Of a stretch of 19,402 nt of DNA, positions 1 through 7,197 are shown piece by piece. The translations under genes were made by a program, and so were the position numbers. Source of the stretch: Desulfovibrionaceae bacterium (GTDB taxonomy: Bacteria > Pseudomonadota > Gammaproteobacteria > Burkholderiales > Burkholderiaceae_C); NCBI GenBank assembly GCA_009778355.1, contig WRJY01000326.1, positions 1 through 19,402 on the forward strand. Direction: 5' to 3'. Position 1 is the first letter of the stretch, and every line of letters begins with the position of its first letter. Below the pieces are notes generated by a model. The model was given only the letters and a program-made list of their open reading frames with translations. It had not been told where the DNA came from and searched no databases.

Positions 1-75
1 ATACACTGGCGGCTTCTACAACAGATCGACTCGCTTCGCATCGCCGATCTGGGGGCGCTCCAGGCTCATTCCTGA
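1..75 (+). CDS. possible 3' end of an unidentified gene (partial)
   Basis: Frame 1 from the window edge is open for 24 codons and stops with TGA at 73-75. The peptide ends ...SLRIADLGALQAHS, a plausible protein C-terminus, but it matches no family I recognise. An imperfect hairpin lies immediately downstream (78-102), which would suit the end of a gene converging on the NosL-like gene. Frames 2 and 3 are also open here, so this may be chance. Low confidence. Confidence 0.22.
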   Translation: MHWRLLQQIDSLRIADLGALQAHS

Positions 76-77
76 TT

Positions 78-102
78 TGGAAAAGACTGCGCCGTCTTTC
101 CA
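78..102 (+). terminator. weak terminator-like hairpin
   Basis: The sequence TGGAAAAGAC, loop TGCGCC, GTCTTTCCA forms a 9-bp stem with one bulged A. There is no T-tract after it. It lies between the presumed end of the upstream + strand frame (75) and the end of the minus-strand NosL-like gene (181), where a terminator would be expected. Structure is seen; function is inferred. Confidence 0.25.
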
Positions 103-180
103 ACGCGGCGCAAACCTGCAACAGCCCGAGGGGAAACGACCCGGCAGTTGCCTGCCCATGTGCCTCAGCATGGGGCGGCA

Positions 181-855
181 TCAAGCGCCATGCGCGTGCT
201 CCTGAAGGCCATGTCCGCGCTCGATGGCTAGGCTTTTGACGATGGCTGGCGTGACGGCGCCGAACGCCAGCGCCTGACCGCCATGCTGGCGCGCGAAGCT
301 GGCAGCCCCGGCCTGGCCGGCAAAGGCGGGCAGGTCGCCGCGCCGCATGGGGCCAAGCTCGTCCGAGCCCAGCACGAACCAGGCCTGTTCCAGCGCAACC
401 CATGCGCCGCTGGCGGCATCGGTGATCCAGCGCGATTGCACATCGGCAGCGCCGTGGCCGGCGGCGTATCGCTGCACGTCGGCAAGAAACTGCATCAAGT
501 CCACCGGCGAATCGAAGAAATGCGCCGCATGGTCGCGGTACAGCACCTGGCCGGCCCACAGGGGGTAGCGCGCCGGGTACATGCCGCACACGGGGCAGCG
601 GGCATCGGCGGGAACGGGGCGCGGAGCATCGGCGGGCAAACCGCTGGCGGGGTCGTAGGCAGAAGGCGGTGAAATCACGCAGACTTCGGTCTCGATGTCA
701 ACGGCAGCGGCAGACCTTGGCCGCCAGCGCGGCCGGGTTGCCGCCGCCCCAAACCCCAGCAGCCCTGCCCCGCCAAGGCCGGCGCCGATCCACAGCCACT
801 TGCGGCGGCGGATGGCCGTCTGCAAGGGCGTTTCGGGCGCGGGGGAGTTGCTCAT
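181..855 (-). CDS. NosL-like copper-site protein, membrane-anchored or exported (second NosL paralogue)
   Basis: A 224-aa protein read leftwards, divergent from nosZ. Residues 87-92 are CPVCGM, the Cys-x-x-Cys-Gly-Met motif typical of NosL, the periplasmic copper protein that supplies Cu(I) for the CuZ site of nitrous oxide reductase. The N-terminus has a basic stretch RRRKWLW (16-22) then a Gly/Ala-rich hydrophobic segment to about residue 39, acting as an export signal (Tat-like) or anchor. The C-terminus is His-rich (GHGLQEHAHGA), which could add metal ligands. I chose the ATG at 855 because an upstream in-frame ATG (1101) would add 82 residues of low-complexity sequence before the export signal; no strong ribosome site is visible. 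It is longer than the operon's own NosL (158 aa) and has no lipobox. NosL-family membership is fairly secure; a role in N2O reductase maturation is inferred from motif and position. Confidence 0.8.
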   Translation of the reverse strand: MSNSPAPETPLQTAIRRRKWLWIGAGLGGAGLLGFGAAATRPRWRPRSAAAVDIETEVCVISPPSAYDPASGLPADAPRPVPADARCPVCGMYPARYPLWAGQVLYRDHAAHFFDSPVDLMQFLADVQRYAAGHGAADVQSRWITDAASGAWVALEQAWFVLGSDELGPMRRGDLPAFAGQAGAASFARQHGGQALAFGAVTPAIVKSLAIERGHGLQEHAHGA

Positions 856-1256
856 GATGGGCGCTATCTCATTTGATATGGCTTGACTGGCGTTCCAAGC
901 TGGCGCTGCCGCGCGGATCGGCCCTCTTCGGCTCGATGTCCGGCAAACGCAACAGTTCGCCACTGCGATCGATGCGCGCCGATCGGCCTGACTACCGGAA
1001 TTGGCCAAGGCAAAGCCGACTGCCCCCTTTGCGCTCAACTGCAGCGCGCGCAGCCCAACCGGTTTTGCGGTTTGCCCTAGCCGGCCATGTTCGGCGCTCA
1101 TGTCGAAAGTGACCTTAATCTACATCATGGTACGGGCCAGAAACAGGTGCCTACACTTGATTGCGGTCAACACCGGAATGGGCTTTGCCAAGCTGCAAGG
1201 TTGCAGTGTGCTGGCTCGCAAGGTTGTGATCTGTTTTTTAACAACAGGAGCCAGAA
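856..1256. promoter_or_regulatory. divergent intergenic region between the NosL-like gene and nosZ
   Basis: Four hundred and one bases without a convincing gene. The right third holds an FNR-type box (1157-1170), a 6-bp inverted repeat CTGCAA-GG-TTGCAG (1193-1206), and a good ribosome binding site AGGAG (1246-1250) six bases before the nosZ ATG. I find no convincing -10 hexamer at the spacing expected for a class II FNR promoter (about 1193-1198). The left part (856-1100) is GC-rich and open on the minus strand, but its translation does not look like protein. A promoter for the minus-strand gene should also lie here; I cannot place it. Confidence 0.6.
1157..1170 (+). promoter_or_regulatory. 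FNR/DNR/ANR-type binding site upstream of nosZ
   Basis: TTGAT-TGCG-GTCAA matches the FNR/DNR consensus TTGAT-N4-ATCAA at 9 of 10 defined positions. It lies 86 bp before the nosZ start codon. In denitrifiers, CRP/FNR-family regulators (FNR/ANR for low oxygen, DNR/NNR for nitric oxide) activate nos genes through such sites, so anaerobic or NO-dependent control is likely. Which regulator binds cannot be told from the site. Confidence 0.7.
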
Positions 1257-3545
1257 ATGAAGATGAGAGGATTGAAGTCCGGTCTGCTGGTCGCGGCAGG
1301 TCTGGGACTGGTTGCGAGCGCCTGGGGTGCGGAATCCCTGCAGGACGTCATGAAGCGAAGAAACCTGTCGCAGCAGGACTTGCTGGCGGCATCCAAGACC
1401 TACGTGCCAACCGGTAAGCGAGACGAGTTCCTCGCCTTCAGCTCCGGCGGCCAATCCGGGCAGGTCATCGTCTACGGTATCCCCTCGATGCGCATCCTCA
1501 AATACATTGGGGTGTTCACGCCGGAACCCTGGCAGGGCTATGGTTTCGACGAGGAGTCGAAGGCGGTGCTGGCCGGCGGCAGGATCGATGGCCATGACAT
1601 CACCTGGGGCGACACGCACCACCCGGCCATCTCCGAAACCGACGGCAAGTACGACGGCCAGTTCCTGTTCATCAACGACAAGGCCAATCCGCGTATCGCC
1701 GTGATTGATCTGCGCGACTTTGAAACCAAGCAGATCGTGGTCAACCCGGTCTTCAAGTCGGACCACGGCGGCGCTTTCGTCAGCCCGAACACGGACTACA
1801 TCATTGAGGCGTCCCAGTACGCCGCTCCGCTCGAAAACAGGAAGTTCTATCCCCTGGAAGAGTTCAACGAGAAATACCGCGGCGGCGTCACCTACTGGAA
1901 GTTCGACCGCAAGGAAGGCCTGATCGACACCAAGCAATCCTTCTCGATCGAACTGCCGCCCTATAGCCAGGATCTGTCCGACTTCGGCAAGGGGCCGTCC
2001 GATGGCTGGTCGTTCACCAACTCGTTCTGCTCCGAGCGCTACGTCGGCGGCATCGAGAAAGGCCGTCCGCCCTACGAGGCCGGCTGCTCGGCCAAGGATA
2101 CCGACTACCTGCACGTCATCAACTGGAAAAAGGCCGTCGAGCTGTTCAAGCAGGGTAAAACCAAGAAGATCAACGGTCACGATGTCATCATGATGGACAC
2201 CGCCATCAAGGAAGGCATCCTGTTCCTGATTCCGGAAGCCAAGTCGCCGCACGGCGTTGACGTGACCCCGGACGGCAAATACATCGTCGTAGCCGGCAAG
2301 CTCGACACGCACGTGTCGGTCTTCTCGTTCGACAAGATCATGGCGGCCATCAAGGCCGGCAAGTTCGAGTCCAAGGATCCGTATGGCATCCCGGTCATCA
2401 GCATGCAGGAGACGCTGCACAACCAGGTGGAACTCGGCCTCGGCCCGTTGCACACGCAGTTCGACTCCAAGCCTTGCGTCGCTTACACGTCGCTCTATGT
2501 TGACAGCCAAGTCGCCAAGTGGAACTTCTGCGAAGGCAAAGTGCTCGACAAGATTTCCGTGCACTACAACATCGGCCACCTGATGACCATGGAAGGCGAT
2601 TCGACGGATCCCAAGGGCCACTACCTCGTTGCCCTGAACAAGCTGGCCATCGACCGCTTCAACCCGGTTGGCCCGCTGCACCCGCAGAACCACCAGTTGA
2701 TCGACATCAGCAACGACAAGATGACGCTGTTGTACGACATGCCGATACCGCTGGGCGAGCCGCACTATGCGGTGGCCATCGCGGCCGACAAGCTCAAGCC
2801 GGGCATCCGCTACGCGGTCGGCACCAACAGTCGCACCGACAAGCCATCGCCCTACGGCGTGCGCGCCGGCGAGGAAAAAACCACGCGCACGGGCAACACC
2901 GTCGAAGTGTGGGGCACCGCGATCCGCTCACACTACACGCCCGAGACCATCGAGGCTGAGGTCGGCGACGATGTCATCATCCACATGACCAACCTCGAAC
3001 GGGCCGAGGACGAAACCCACGGCTTCACGGTAGGCACCTACAACGTCCACATGTCCCTCGAACCGGGCAAGACTTCCACGGTGAAGTTCAAGGCCGACAG
3101 GGAAGGCGTCTATCCGTACTACTGCACCGAGTTCTGCTCCGCGCTGCACCTTGAAATGCAAGGCTACCTGCTGGTCAAGCCGAAGGGCTGGAAACCGGAA
3201 GCCAACACCACCATGGCCAAGGCGGCCTACACCGAGGACGACTACAAGAAACAACTCAAGAAGATCGCCGACACGCAGGCCGTGATCGACTCCGTGGTGG
3301 CCTACATCACCAGCACCAACTACAAGGACTTCCCGGATGTGGTTGCCATGGTTGACGACGCCTTCGACCAAGCCGGCAAGATCCCTGACGTCAAGGCCAA
3401 GCACGAAGCTGCAGCGGCCAAGAAAGACTGGGAAAACGCCTGCCTCTGGGCCGAGCAGGTCTGGCAATACCAGGTCAAGACCGCCGACCTCGGCTTGCGC
3501 GCCAAGACTTATCTTGAGCAAAATGGCGCGAAGAAGATCAAGTAA
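1257..3545 (+). CDS. nosZ: nitrous oxide reductase NosZ, clade II (Sec-exported)
   Basis: Periplasmic multicopper enzyme reducing N2O to N2, 762 aa. The N-terminus MKMRGLKSGLL...ASAWGA is a Sec-type signal with no twin-arginine motif, a hallmark of clade II (atypical) NosZ. CuZ histidines are all recognisable: H121 and H122 (DTHHP), H170 (DHGG), H332 (SPHG), H399 (PLHTQ), H441 (GHLM) and H503 (EPHYA). The C-terminal cupredoxin domain has the CuA set H588, C623, C627, H631 and M634 (CTEFCSALHLEM). About 110 residues follow (650-762), predicted helical, with one Cys and no haem-binding motif, unlike clade II enzymes that end in a cytochrome c domain. AGGAG six bases upstream supports the start. 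An FNR-type box lies 86 bp upstream. First gene of the nos operon; the family call is very secure. Confidence 0.98.
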   Translation: MKMRGLKSGLLVAAGLGLVASAWGAESLQDVMKRRNLSQQDLLAASKTYVPTGKRDEFLAFSSGGQSGQVIVYGIPSMRILKYIGVFTPEPWQGYGFDEESKAVLAGGRIDGHDITWGDTHHPAISETDGKYDGQFLFINDKANPRIAVIDLRDFETKQIVVNPVFKSDHGGAFVSPNTDYIIEASQYAAPLENRKFYPLEEFNEKYRGGVTYWKFDRKEGLIDTKQSFSIELPPYSQDLSDFGKGPSDGWSFTNSFCSERYVGGIEKGRPPYEAGCSAKDTDYLHVINWKKAVELFKQGKTKKINGHDVIMMDTAIKEGILFLIPEAKSPHGVDVTPDGKYIVVAGKLDTHVSVFSFDKIMAAIKAGKFESKDPYGIPVISMQETLHNQVELGLGPLHTQFDSKPCVAYTSLYVDSQVAKWNFCEGKVLDKISVHYNIGHLMTMEGDSTDPKGHYLVALNKLAIDRFNPVGPLHPQNHQLIDISNDKMTLLYDMPIPLGEPHYAVAIAADKLKPGIRYAVGTNSRTDKPSPYGVRAGEEKTTRTGNTVEVWGTAIRSHYTPETIEAEVGDDVIIHMTNLERAEDETHGFTVGTYNVHMSLEPGKTSTVKFKADREGVYPYYCTEFCSALHLEMQGYLLVKPKGWKPEANTTMAKAAYTEDDYKKQLKKIADTQAVIDSVVAYITSTNYKDFPDVVAMVDDAFDQAGKIPDVKAKHEAAAAKKDWENACLWAEQVWQYQVKTADLGLRAKTYLEQNGAKKIK

Positions 3546-3554
3546 TCGCTACTG

Positions 3555-3591
3555 ACACAATGGGCAGCCGCTTTGCGGCTGCCCATTGTGT
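3555..3591 (+). promoter_or_regulatory. perfect 17-bp intercistronic hairpin after nosZ
   Basis: Bases 3555-3571 pair perfectly with 3575-3591, leaving only TTT as loop. It sits in the 64-bp gap between nosZ (ends 3545) and nosC1 (starts 3610). The following bases (GTTCTGAAAGG) contain no T-tract, so it is not a classical intrinsic terminator. Such stable hairpins commonly protect upstream mRNA from 3' exonucleases or cause partial read-through, which would raise nosZ message over the downstream accessory genes. Structure is seen; function is inferred. Confidence 0.7.
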
Positions 3592-3609
3592 GTTCTGAAA
3601 GGACAAAAA

Positions 3610-3930
3610 ATGAAGTTACCGCTACTGCTGGCTGCAAGCTTGGCAACGGTGGTTGCCGCCAGTCCGGCTTTCGCCGCGGAGGATGGCGCCGCGCTCTTTC
3701 AAAGCAAGACCTGCTGGTCATGTCACGGCAAAGACGGCAAAACACCCCTTATGCCCAACTATCCGAAGATTGCCGGGCAAAATGTGAAATATATCGAAGA
3801 ACAGATGCTCGACATCAAAAGCGGCGCGCGCGCCAATCGCGACAGCGCCGCCATGAAGGGCATCATGGTGATCGTCAACGAGAACGAGATCAAAGCTCTT
3901 GCGGACTACGTCTCCAAAATGAAACCCTGA
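3610..3930 (+). CDS. nosC1: periplasmic monohaem cytochrome c, nos-associated (NosC1-like)
   Basis: A 106-aa small class I cytochrome c. Residues 1-22 are a Sec signal peptide (MKLPLLLAAS...AFA|AEDG). The single haem site is CWSCH at 35-39, and a PKIAGQ stretch follows at 52-57. Candidate axial Met residues are M48, M66, M82 and M86. AAAGGA seven bases before the ATG supports this start; an in-frame ATG 24 bases upstream falls inside the intercistronic hairpin arm and is unlikely. It lies between nosZ and the dihaem cytochrome, as in clade II nos clusters that lack NosR and use small cytochromes. Likely role: electron donor or relay to the CuA site of NosZ. Numbering as C1 rather than C2 follows gene order only. 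Confidence 0.85.
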   Translation: MKLPLLLAASLATVVAASPAFAAEDGAALFQSKTCWSCHGKDGKTPLMPNYPKIAGQNVKYIEEQMLDIKSGARANRDSAAMKGIMVIVNENEIKALADYVSKMKP

Positions 3931-4025
3931 ACCATGTCAAGCAAATGGATTTGTTTTTTTGACGTGCATCGACACACCTCCGCGCATAGAATCCGGCTCA
4001 ACCACCTGAAAAGGACAGAAAGACC
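3931..4025 (+). promoter_or_regulatory. nosC1-nosC2 gap with inverted repeat, T-run and weak FNR-like site
   Basis: This 95-bp gap is the longest inside the operon. It holds an AT-rich dyad (3936-3963, outer arms GTCAA/TTGAC and inner arms CAAAT/ATTTG) with seven T residues at 3954-3960. Overlapping its end is TTGAC-GTGC-ATCGA (3959-3972), 8 of 10 to the FNR-box consensus, and a -10-like TAGAAT (3987-3992). The spacing between that site and the -10 is shorter than usual for a class II FNR promoter. AAGGA (4011-4015) is the ribosome site for nosC2. It could be a weak terminator and/or an internal promoter. Confidence 0.35.
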
Positions 4026-4745
4026 ATGAAAACGCTCGCAATCCTGACCGCCGCACTGCTTGGCAGTTCGCTGGCGCTGGCCCAGCCGGCTCCGAAGCAA
4101 GCCGGCATCGAATCGAAAGGCTATCAATGGAACGCCCAAGAGGGCGAAAAAATCGAGGCGCTGCACAAGAAAGGCGATGTCAAGAACGGCCAGGAAGCGT
4201 ATGAGGTCTGTGGCGCCTGCCACCTGCCTTCCGGCGCCGGCCGCCCGGACGGCACCTTCCCGCAGCTCGCCGGCCAGCACTCGACCGTGCTTATCAAGCA
4301 AATGGCTGATATTCGCTCAGGTCTGCGCGACAACCCGACCATGTATCCGTTCGCCAAAACGCTGACCGACCCGCAGGAATTGGCCGATGTCGCGACCTAT
4401 ATCAACAGCCTGTGCATCCCCACCGACCACGGCAAATACGAGGGCCCCGACGCTTCCTTGCAAGTTGCCAAAGGGAAAGAGCTGTACGAAAAGGAATGCA
4501 AGACCTGCCATGGCGCCAACGGCCAGGGCGACAAGGAAAAGTTCTATCCGGTCATCGCCGGCCAGCACTATAAATACCTGCTGCGTCAAATGACGGAGAT
4601 TCGCGATGGCAAACGCCGCAACGCCAATCCGGACATGGTGAAAATTATCAAGGCCTATGACGACACCCAGTTGGTTGCCATTTCCGCCTTCCAATCCAGC
4701 CTGTCGATGCCGGGCGCCATGTGCAAGGCCGGCGCCAAGAAATAA
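4026..4745 (+). CDS. nosC2: periplasmic dihaem cytochrome c, nos-associated (NosC2-like)
   Basis: A 239-aa cytochrome c4-like protein of two tandem class I cytochrome c domains. A Sec signal peptide ends near ALAQ (17-20). Haem sites are CGACH (62-66) and CKTCH (158-162). Each half has a 'P-x-L/I-AGQH' segment (79-85, 175-181), showing internal duplication. C130 and C233 are extra cysteines outside the haem sites. AAGGA is ten bases before the ATG. Likely role: carries electrons from the membrane quinol dehydrogenase (NosGH/NosB) to NosC1 or NosZ in the periplasm. The family is secure; its exact position in the chain is inferred from context. Confidence 0.88.
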   Translation: MKTLAILTAALLGSSLALAQPAPKQAGIESKGYQWNAQEGEKIEALHKKGDVKNGQEAYEVCGACHLPSGAGRPDGTFPQLAGQHSTVLIKQMADIRSGLRDNPTMYPFAKTLTDPQELADVATYINSLCIPTDHGKYEGPDASLQVAKGKELYEKECKTCHGANGQGDKEKFYPVIAGQHYKYLLRQMTEIRDGKRRNANPDMVKIIKAYDDTQLVAISAFQSSLSMPGAMCKAGAKK

Positions 4746-4753
4746 TGACCGCA

Positions 4754-4778
4754 CGGCGGCGGCATCCTGCCGCCGCCG
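4754..4778 (+). promoter_or_regulatory. perfect 11-bp GC hairpin between nosC2 and nosB
   Basis: CGGCGGCGGCA, loop TCC, then its exact complement. It starts eight bases after the nosC2 stop and ends 24 bases before the nosB ATG. It has no T-tract. A very stable 3' stem of this kind could protect the nosZ-C1-C2 message or slow read-through into the assembly genes. It is the second such structure in the operon. Confidence 0.6.
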
Positions 4779-4802
4779 CTCCCTAACGCAAGAGAGTGTT
4801 TC

Positions 4803-5801
4803 ATGCTGGACAAGAAGAGTCGAAACGGCTTGGTCGGCGGCTTGACGCTGCTGGCTCTGCTGTTGATGGTCGCGGCCTATTTCATGCCGATCTGGTGGGT
4901 TTCCCTGACCGCGCCCAACTACCCCAAAGACGCCTTCCCGGACGGCATTCGCATTCATTTTCACTTCGACGGCGTTTACAACGGCTGCAAAACAGCCGCC
5001 ACGGGCAGCCGCCTGGACAGCGAGGTTATCCAAAAAGACCTGGGAAGCAACGAAGGCGGAGAACGCGAAGAGCGCTACAACCCGATCACCGACGCCAAGA
5101 AAAGCATGAACGAGGGCGCGAAAGCGCTCGATTGTGTTCATGAGATGAACACCATCAATCACTACGTCGGCATGTATCCGATCGCCACCGGAGCGCCGGT
5201 CGAAAAGCCGCTGGCCAAGTTCTTCTTCGGCTTTTTCGGCGTCATGCTGCTGGCCTTTGCCGTCACGCAACGGAAATTGCGTCTGACCATTCTCGGCATC
5301 GGTTTTGCCGCCGTTGCCGCCTGGACGGTGGTTGACCAATATGCACTGGGCCATCTTGCCAGCAATGTCGCCGACTACATTCATGAAAGCGGCACCTACT
5401 TCAAAGAGGTCGAGCGGATTCAGGCCTGGGGCCACAACGTGGCGGTCATCAGCAACATCGTTATCGTTGGGTTGATTGCCGCGATGGTCATCGTTTTCCT
5501 CGGCGTCTGGAAAATTCAGCGCTTTCAACTGATCCTGGCGGCGGTACCGGCATTGTTGCCTCTGTTTTTCCTCGTCGAATACGCGGCATGGCTCTGGTTC
5601 TTTGGTCACACCCTCAATTCCTGGGGCGCTTTCACGGTCAAGCCTTTCATGCCAACCGTGTTCGGCGAAGGCAAGGTGGCTCAGTTCTCCACTTATTCCT
5701 ATCCCCACTGGGGTTATGCCGTGCTCTTGCTGATTTTTGTCTGCCTGGCGATGGCGCTGTTGTTGCGGCGGCAACAGTTGCGTCAAGGGCCGGCAGACTG
5801 A
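4803..5801 (+). CDS. nosB: NosB, polytopic membrane protein of clade II nos clusters
   Basis: A 332-aa inner-membrane protein. Membrane segments lie at about 10-34, 137-155, 160-178, 214-234, 240-268 and 302-322, and a soluble loop (about 35-136) contains C62 and C111. NosB is found only with clade II (Sec-type) NosZ, where it replaces NosR, and it is thought to take part in electron transfer or NosZ maturation; its biochemical role is not settled. I recognise it by length, topology, the N-terminal PIWWVSL motif followed by an IRIHFHF stretch, and its place between nosZ/cytochromes and nosD. AGAGAG lies about seven bases before the ATG, and the stop is 13 bases before nosD. Confidence 0.9.
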   Translation: MLDKKSRNGLVGGLTLLALLLMVAAYFMPIWWVSLTAPNYPKDAFPDGIRIHFHFDGVYNGCKTAATGSRLDSEVIQKDLGSNEGGEREERYNPITDAKKSMNEGAKALDCVHEMNTINHYVGMYPIATGAPVEKPLAKFFFGFFGVMLLAFAVTQRKLRLTILGIGFAAVAAWTVVDQYALGHLASNVADYIHESGTYFKEVERIQAWGHNVAVISNIVIVGLIAAMVIVFLGVWKIQRFQLILAAVPALLPLFFLVEYAAWLWFFGHTLNSWGAFTVKPFMPTVFGEGKVAQFSTYSYPHWGYAVLLLIFVCLAMALLLRRQQLRQGPAD

Positions 5802-5814
5802 AGACGGAGCCGCC

Positions 5815-7197
5815 ATGCGGTCGCGCGCATTTTTGCTGCTGTCGCTTGTTTTGGCGCTGACGGTGATTGGCGGTCGCATCGGTTTTGGTCAGGTCATTGG
5901 CGCGTCGGAAAATGATCCGCCCCCCGCTGCCGCCAGCGGCATGGACGCGCCGCGCGTCGGCGTTGACAGGCCCAAGCCGGTCTATATGCTCAGCGAACGC
6001 AACCCGCGCATATACGGCTTGAAGCCGTTTCAGGAACTGGTTGACGCCGCTCCAGCCGGATCGGTGCTCAAGCCCGCGCCGGGTCAATATGCCGGGCCAG
6101 TGACCGTCACCAAACCACTGACCATCGATGGCGACGACGGCAAAGTGACGATCGATGCCGGCGACCGCGGCACCGTGTTTTCACTCGAAACCAGCGGCGC
6201 AACCCTGCGCGGCCTGCGTCTGACTGGCTCGGGCGCTTCGCACGACACCGACGACTCGTGCCTGGACGTGCGCGGCGACCGCAATACCATCGAAAAACTC
6301 ACCATCGACAACTGCTTGTTCGGCATCGACCTCAAGCAGTCCAATGACAATATCGTGCGCAACAACACCGTGCGCTCGAAGCCGTTTTCGCTTGGAATGC
6401 GCGGCGATGGCATTCGCCTGTGGTACAGCCAGCGCAATTTGATCGAGGCCAATCAGGTCATCGATTCGCGCGACATGGTGGCCTGGTATTCGCATGGCAA
6501 CACGTTCAGGAACAACATCGGCAGGGGCAGCCGCTATTCGCTGCACTTCATGTTCGCCAACGACAACGTCGTCGAAGGCAACCATTTTCAGGACAACAGC
6601 GTCGGCGTGTACCTCATGTACACGGAACGCGGCGCCATCCGCAACAATGTCATTTCGCACGCCACCGGCGCGGCGGGAATGGCGATCGGGTTCAAGGAAT
6701 CGTCCGGCACGGTTGTCGAAGGCAACACGATCATGTACTGCGCCATCGGCATCGGCTCCGACATGTCGCCTTTCCAGCCGGGCACCAAGGTCATCATCCG
6801 CAACAACCGCTTTGCCTTCAACGGCATCGGCATCCTGTTCAACAGCGAACTGGGCGGCAATGAAATGACGGGCAACGACTTCGAGGGCAACCTCACCCAC
6901 GTGGCCTACGGCGCTGGCCGGGCGCTGGCCGCCGAACGCAACTTCTGGCACGGCAACTACTGGGACGACTACCAGGGTTTCGACCGCAATGGCGACGGCG
7001 TCGGCGATACGCCCTACGAGCTGTTCGCCTTTGCCGACAGCATCTGGATGGAAATACCGGATGCGCGTTTTTTCAAATCGTCCCCGGCCATGGAGTTGCT
7101 TGATTTCCTGGAGCGGCTCGCTCCATTTTCGACGCCCAATCGACTCCTCAAGGACGATGCGCCGCGCTTTCAACCGGCATTGGGAGGGGGCGCGTGA
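5815..7197 (+). CDS. nosD: NosD, periplasmic beta-helix copper-assembly protein
   Basis: A 460-aa secreted right-handed beta-helix (CASH/NosD repeats). A signal peptide spans about 1-25 (MRSRAFLLLSLVLALTVIGG). Regularly spaced turns such as NDNIVRNN, NLIEAN, GNTFRNN and GTVVEGN mark the repeated coils across residues 120-380. NosD works with the ABC transporter NosFY in assembling the CuZ centre, probably by accepting copper (and sulfur-derived) cargo and passing it to NosZ. I chose the ATG at 5815 because CGGAG stands five bases upstream and the signal peptide begins there; an open extension further upstream overlaps nosB and has no such features. The last bases overlap the nosG start (GTGA). 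Family call secure. Confidence 0.96.
   Translation: MRSRAFLLLSLVLALTVIGGRIGFGQVIGASENDPPPAAASGMDAPRVGVDRPKPVYMLSERNPRIYGLKPFQELVDAAPAGSVLKPAPGQYAGPVTVTKPLTIDGDDGKVTIDAGDRGTVFSLETSGATLRGLRLTGSGASHDTDDSCLDVRGDRNTIEKLTIDNCLFGIDLKQSNDNIVRNNTVRSKPFSLGMRGDGIRLWYSQRNLIEANQVIDSRDMVAWYSHGNTFRNNIGRGSRYSLHFMFANDNVVEGNHFQDNSVGVYLMYTERGAIRNNVISHATGAAGMAIGFKESSGTVVEGNTIMYCAIGIGSDMSPFQPGTKVIIRNNRFAFNGIGILFNSELGGNEMTGNDFEGNLTHVAYGAGRALAAERNFWHGNYWDDYQGFDRNGDGVGDTPYELFAFADSIWMEIPDARFFKSSPAMELLDFLERLAPFSTPNRLLKDDAPRFQPALGGGA

Noticed and set aside
155..174. CCCATG-TGCCTCAG-CATGGG inverted repeat after the NosL-like gene
   Set aside because: Only six base pairs with an eight-base loop and no T-tract on the minus strand; too weak to call a terminator.
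1167..2765. A 532-codon open frame antisense to nosZ
   Set aside because: Shadow of the GC-rich nosZ codons; Val/Asp/Arg-rich translation with no recognisable motif, while NosZ on the + strand is certain.
4317..5879. A 520-codon open frame antisense to nosC2 and nosB
   Set aside because: It crosses two well-supported genes on the other strand and its translation has no domain or export signal.
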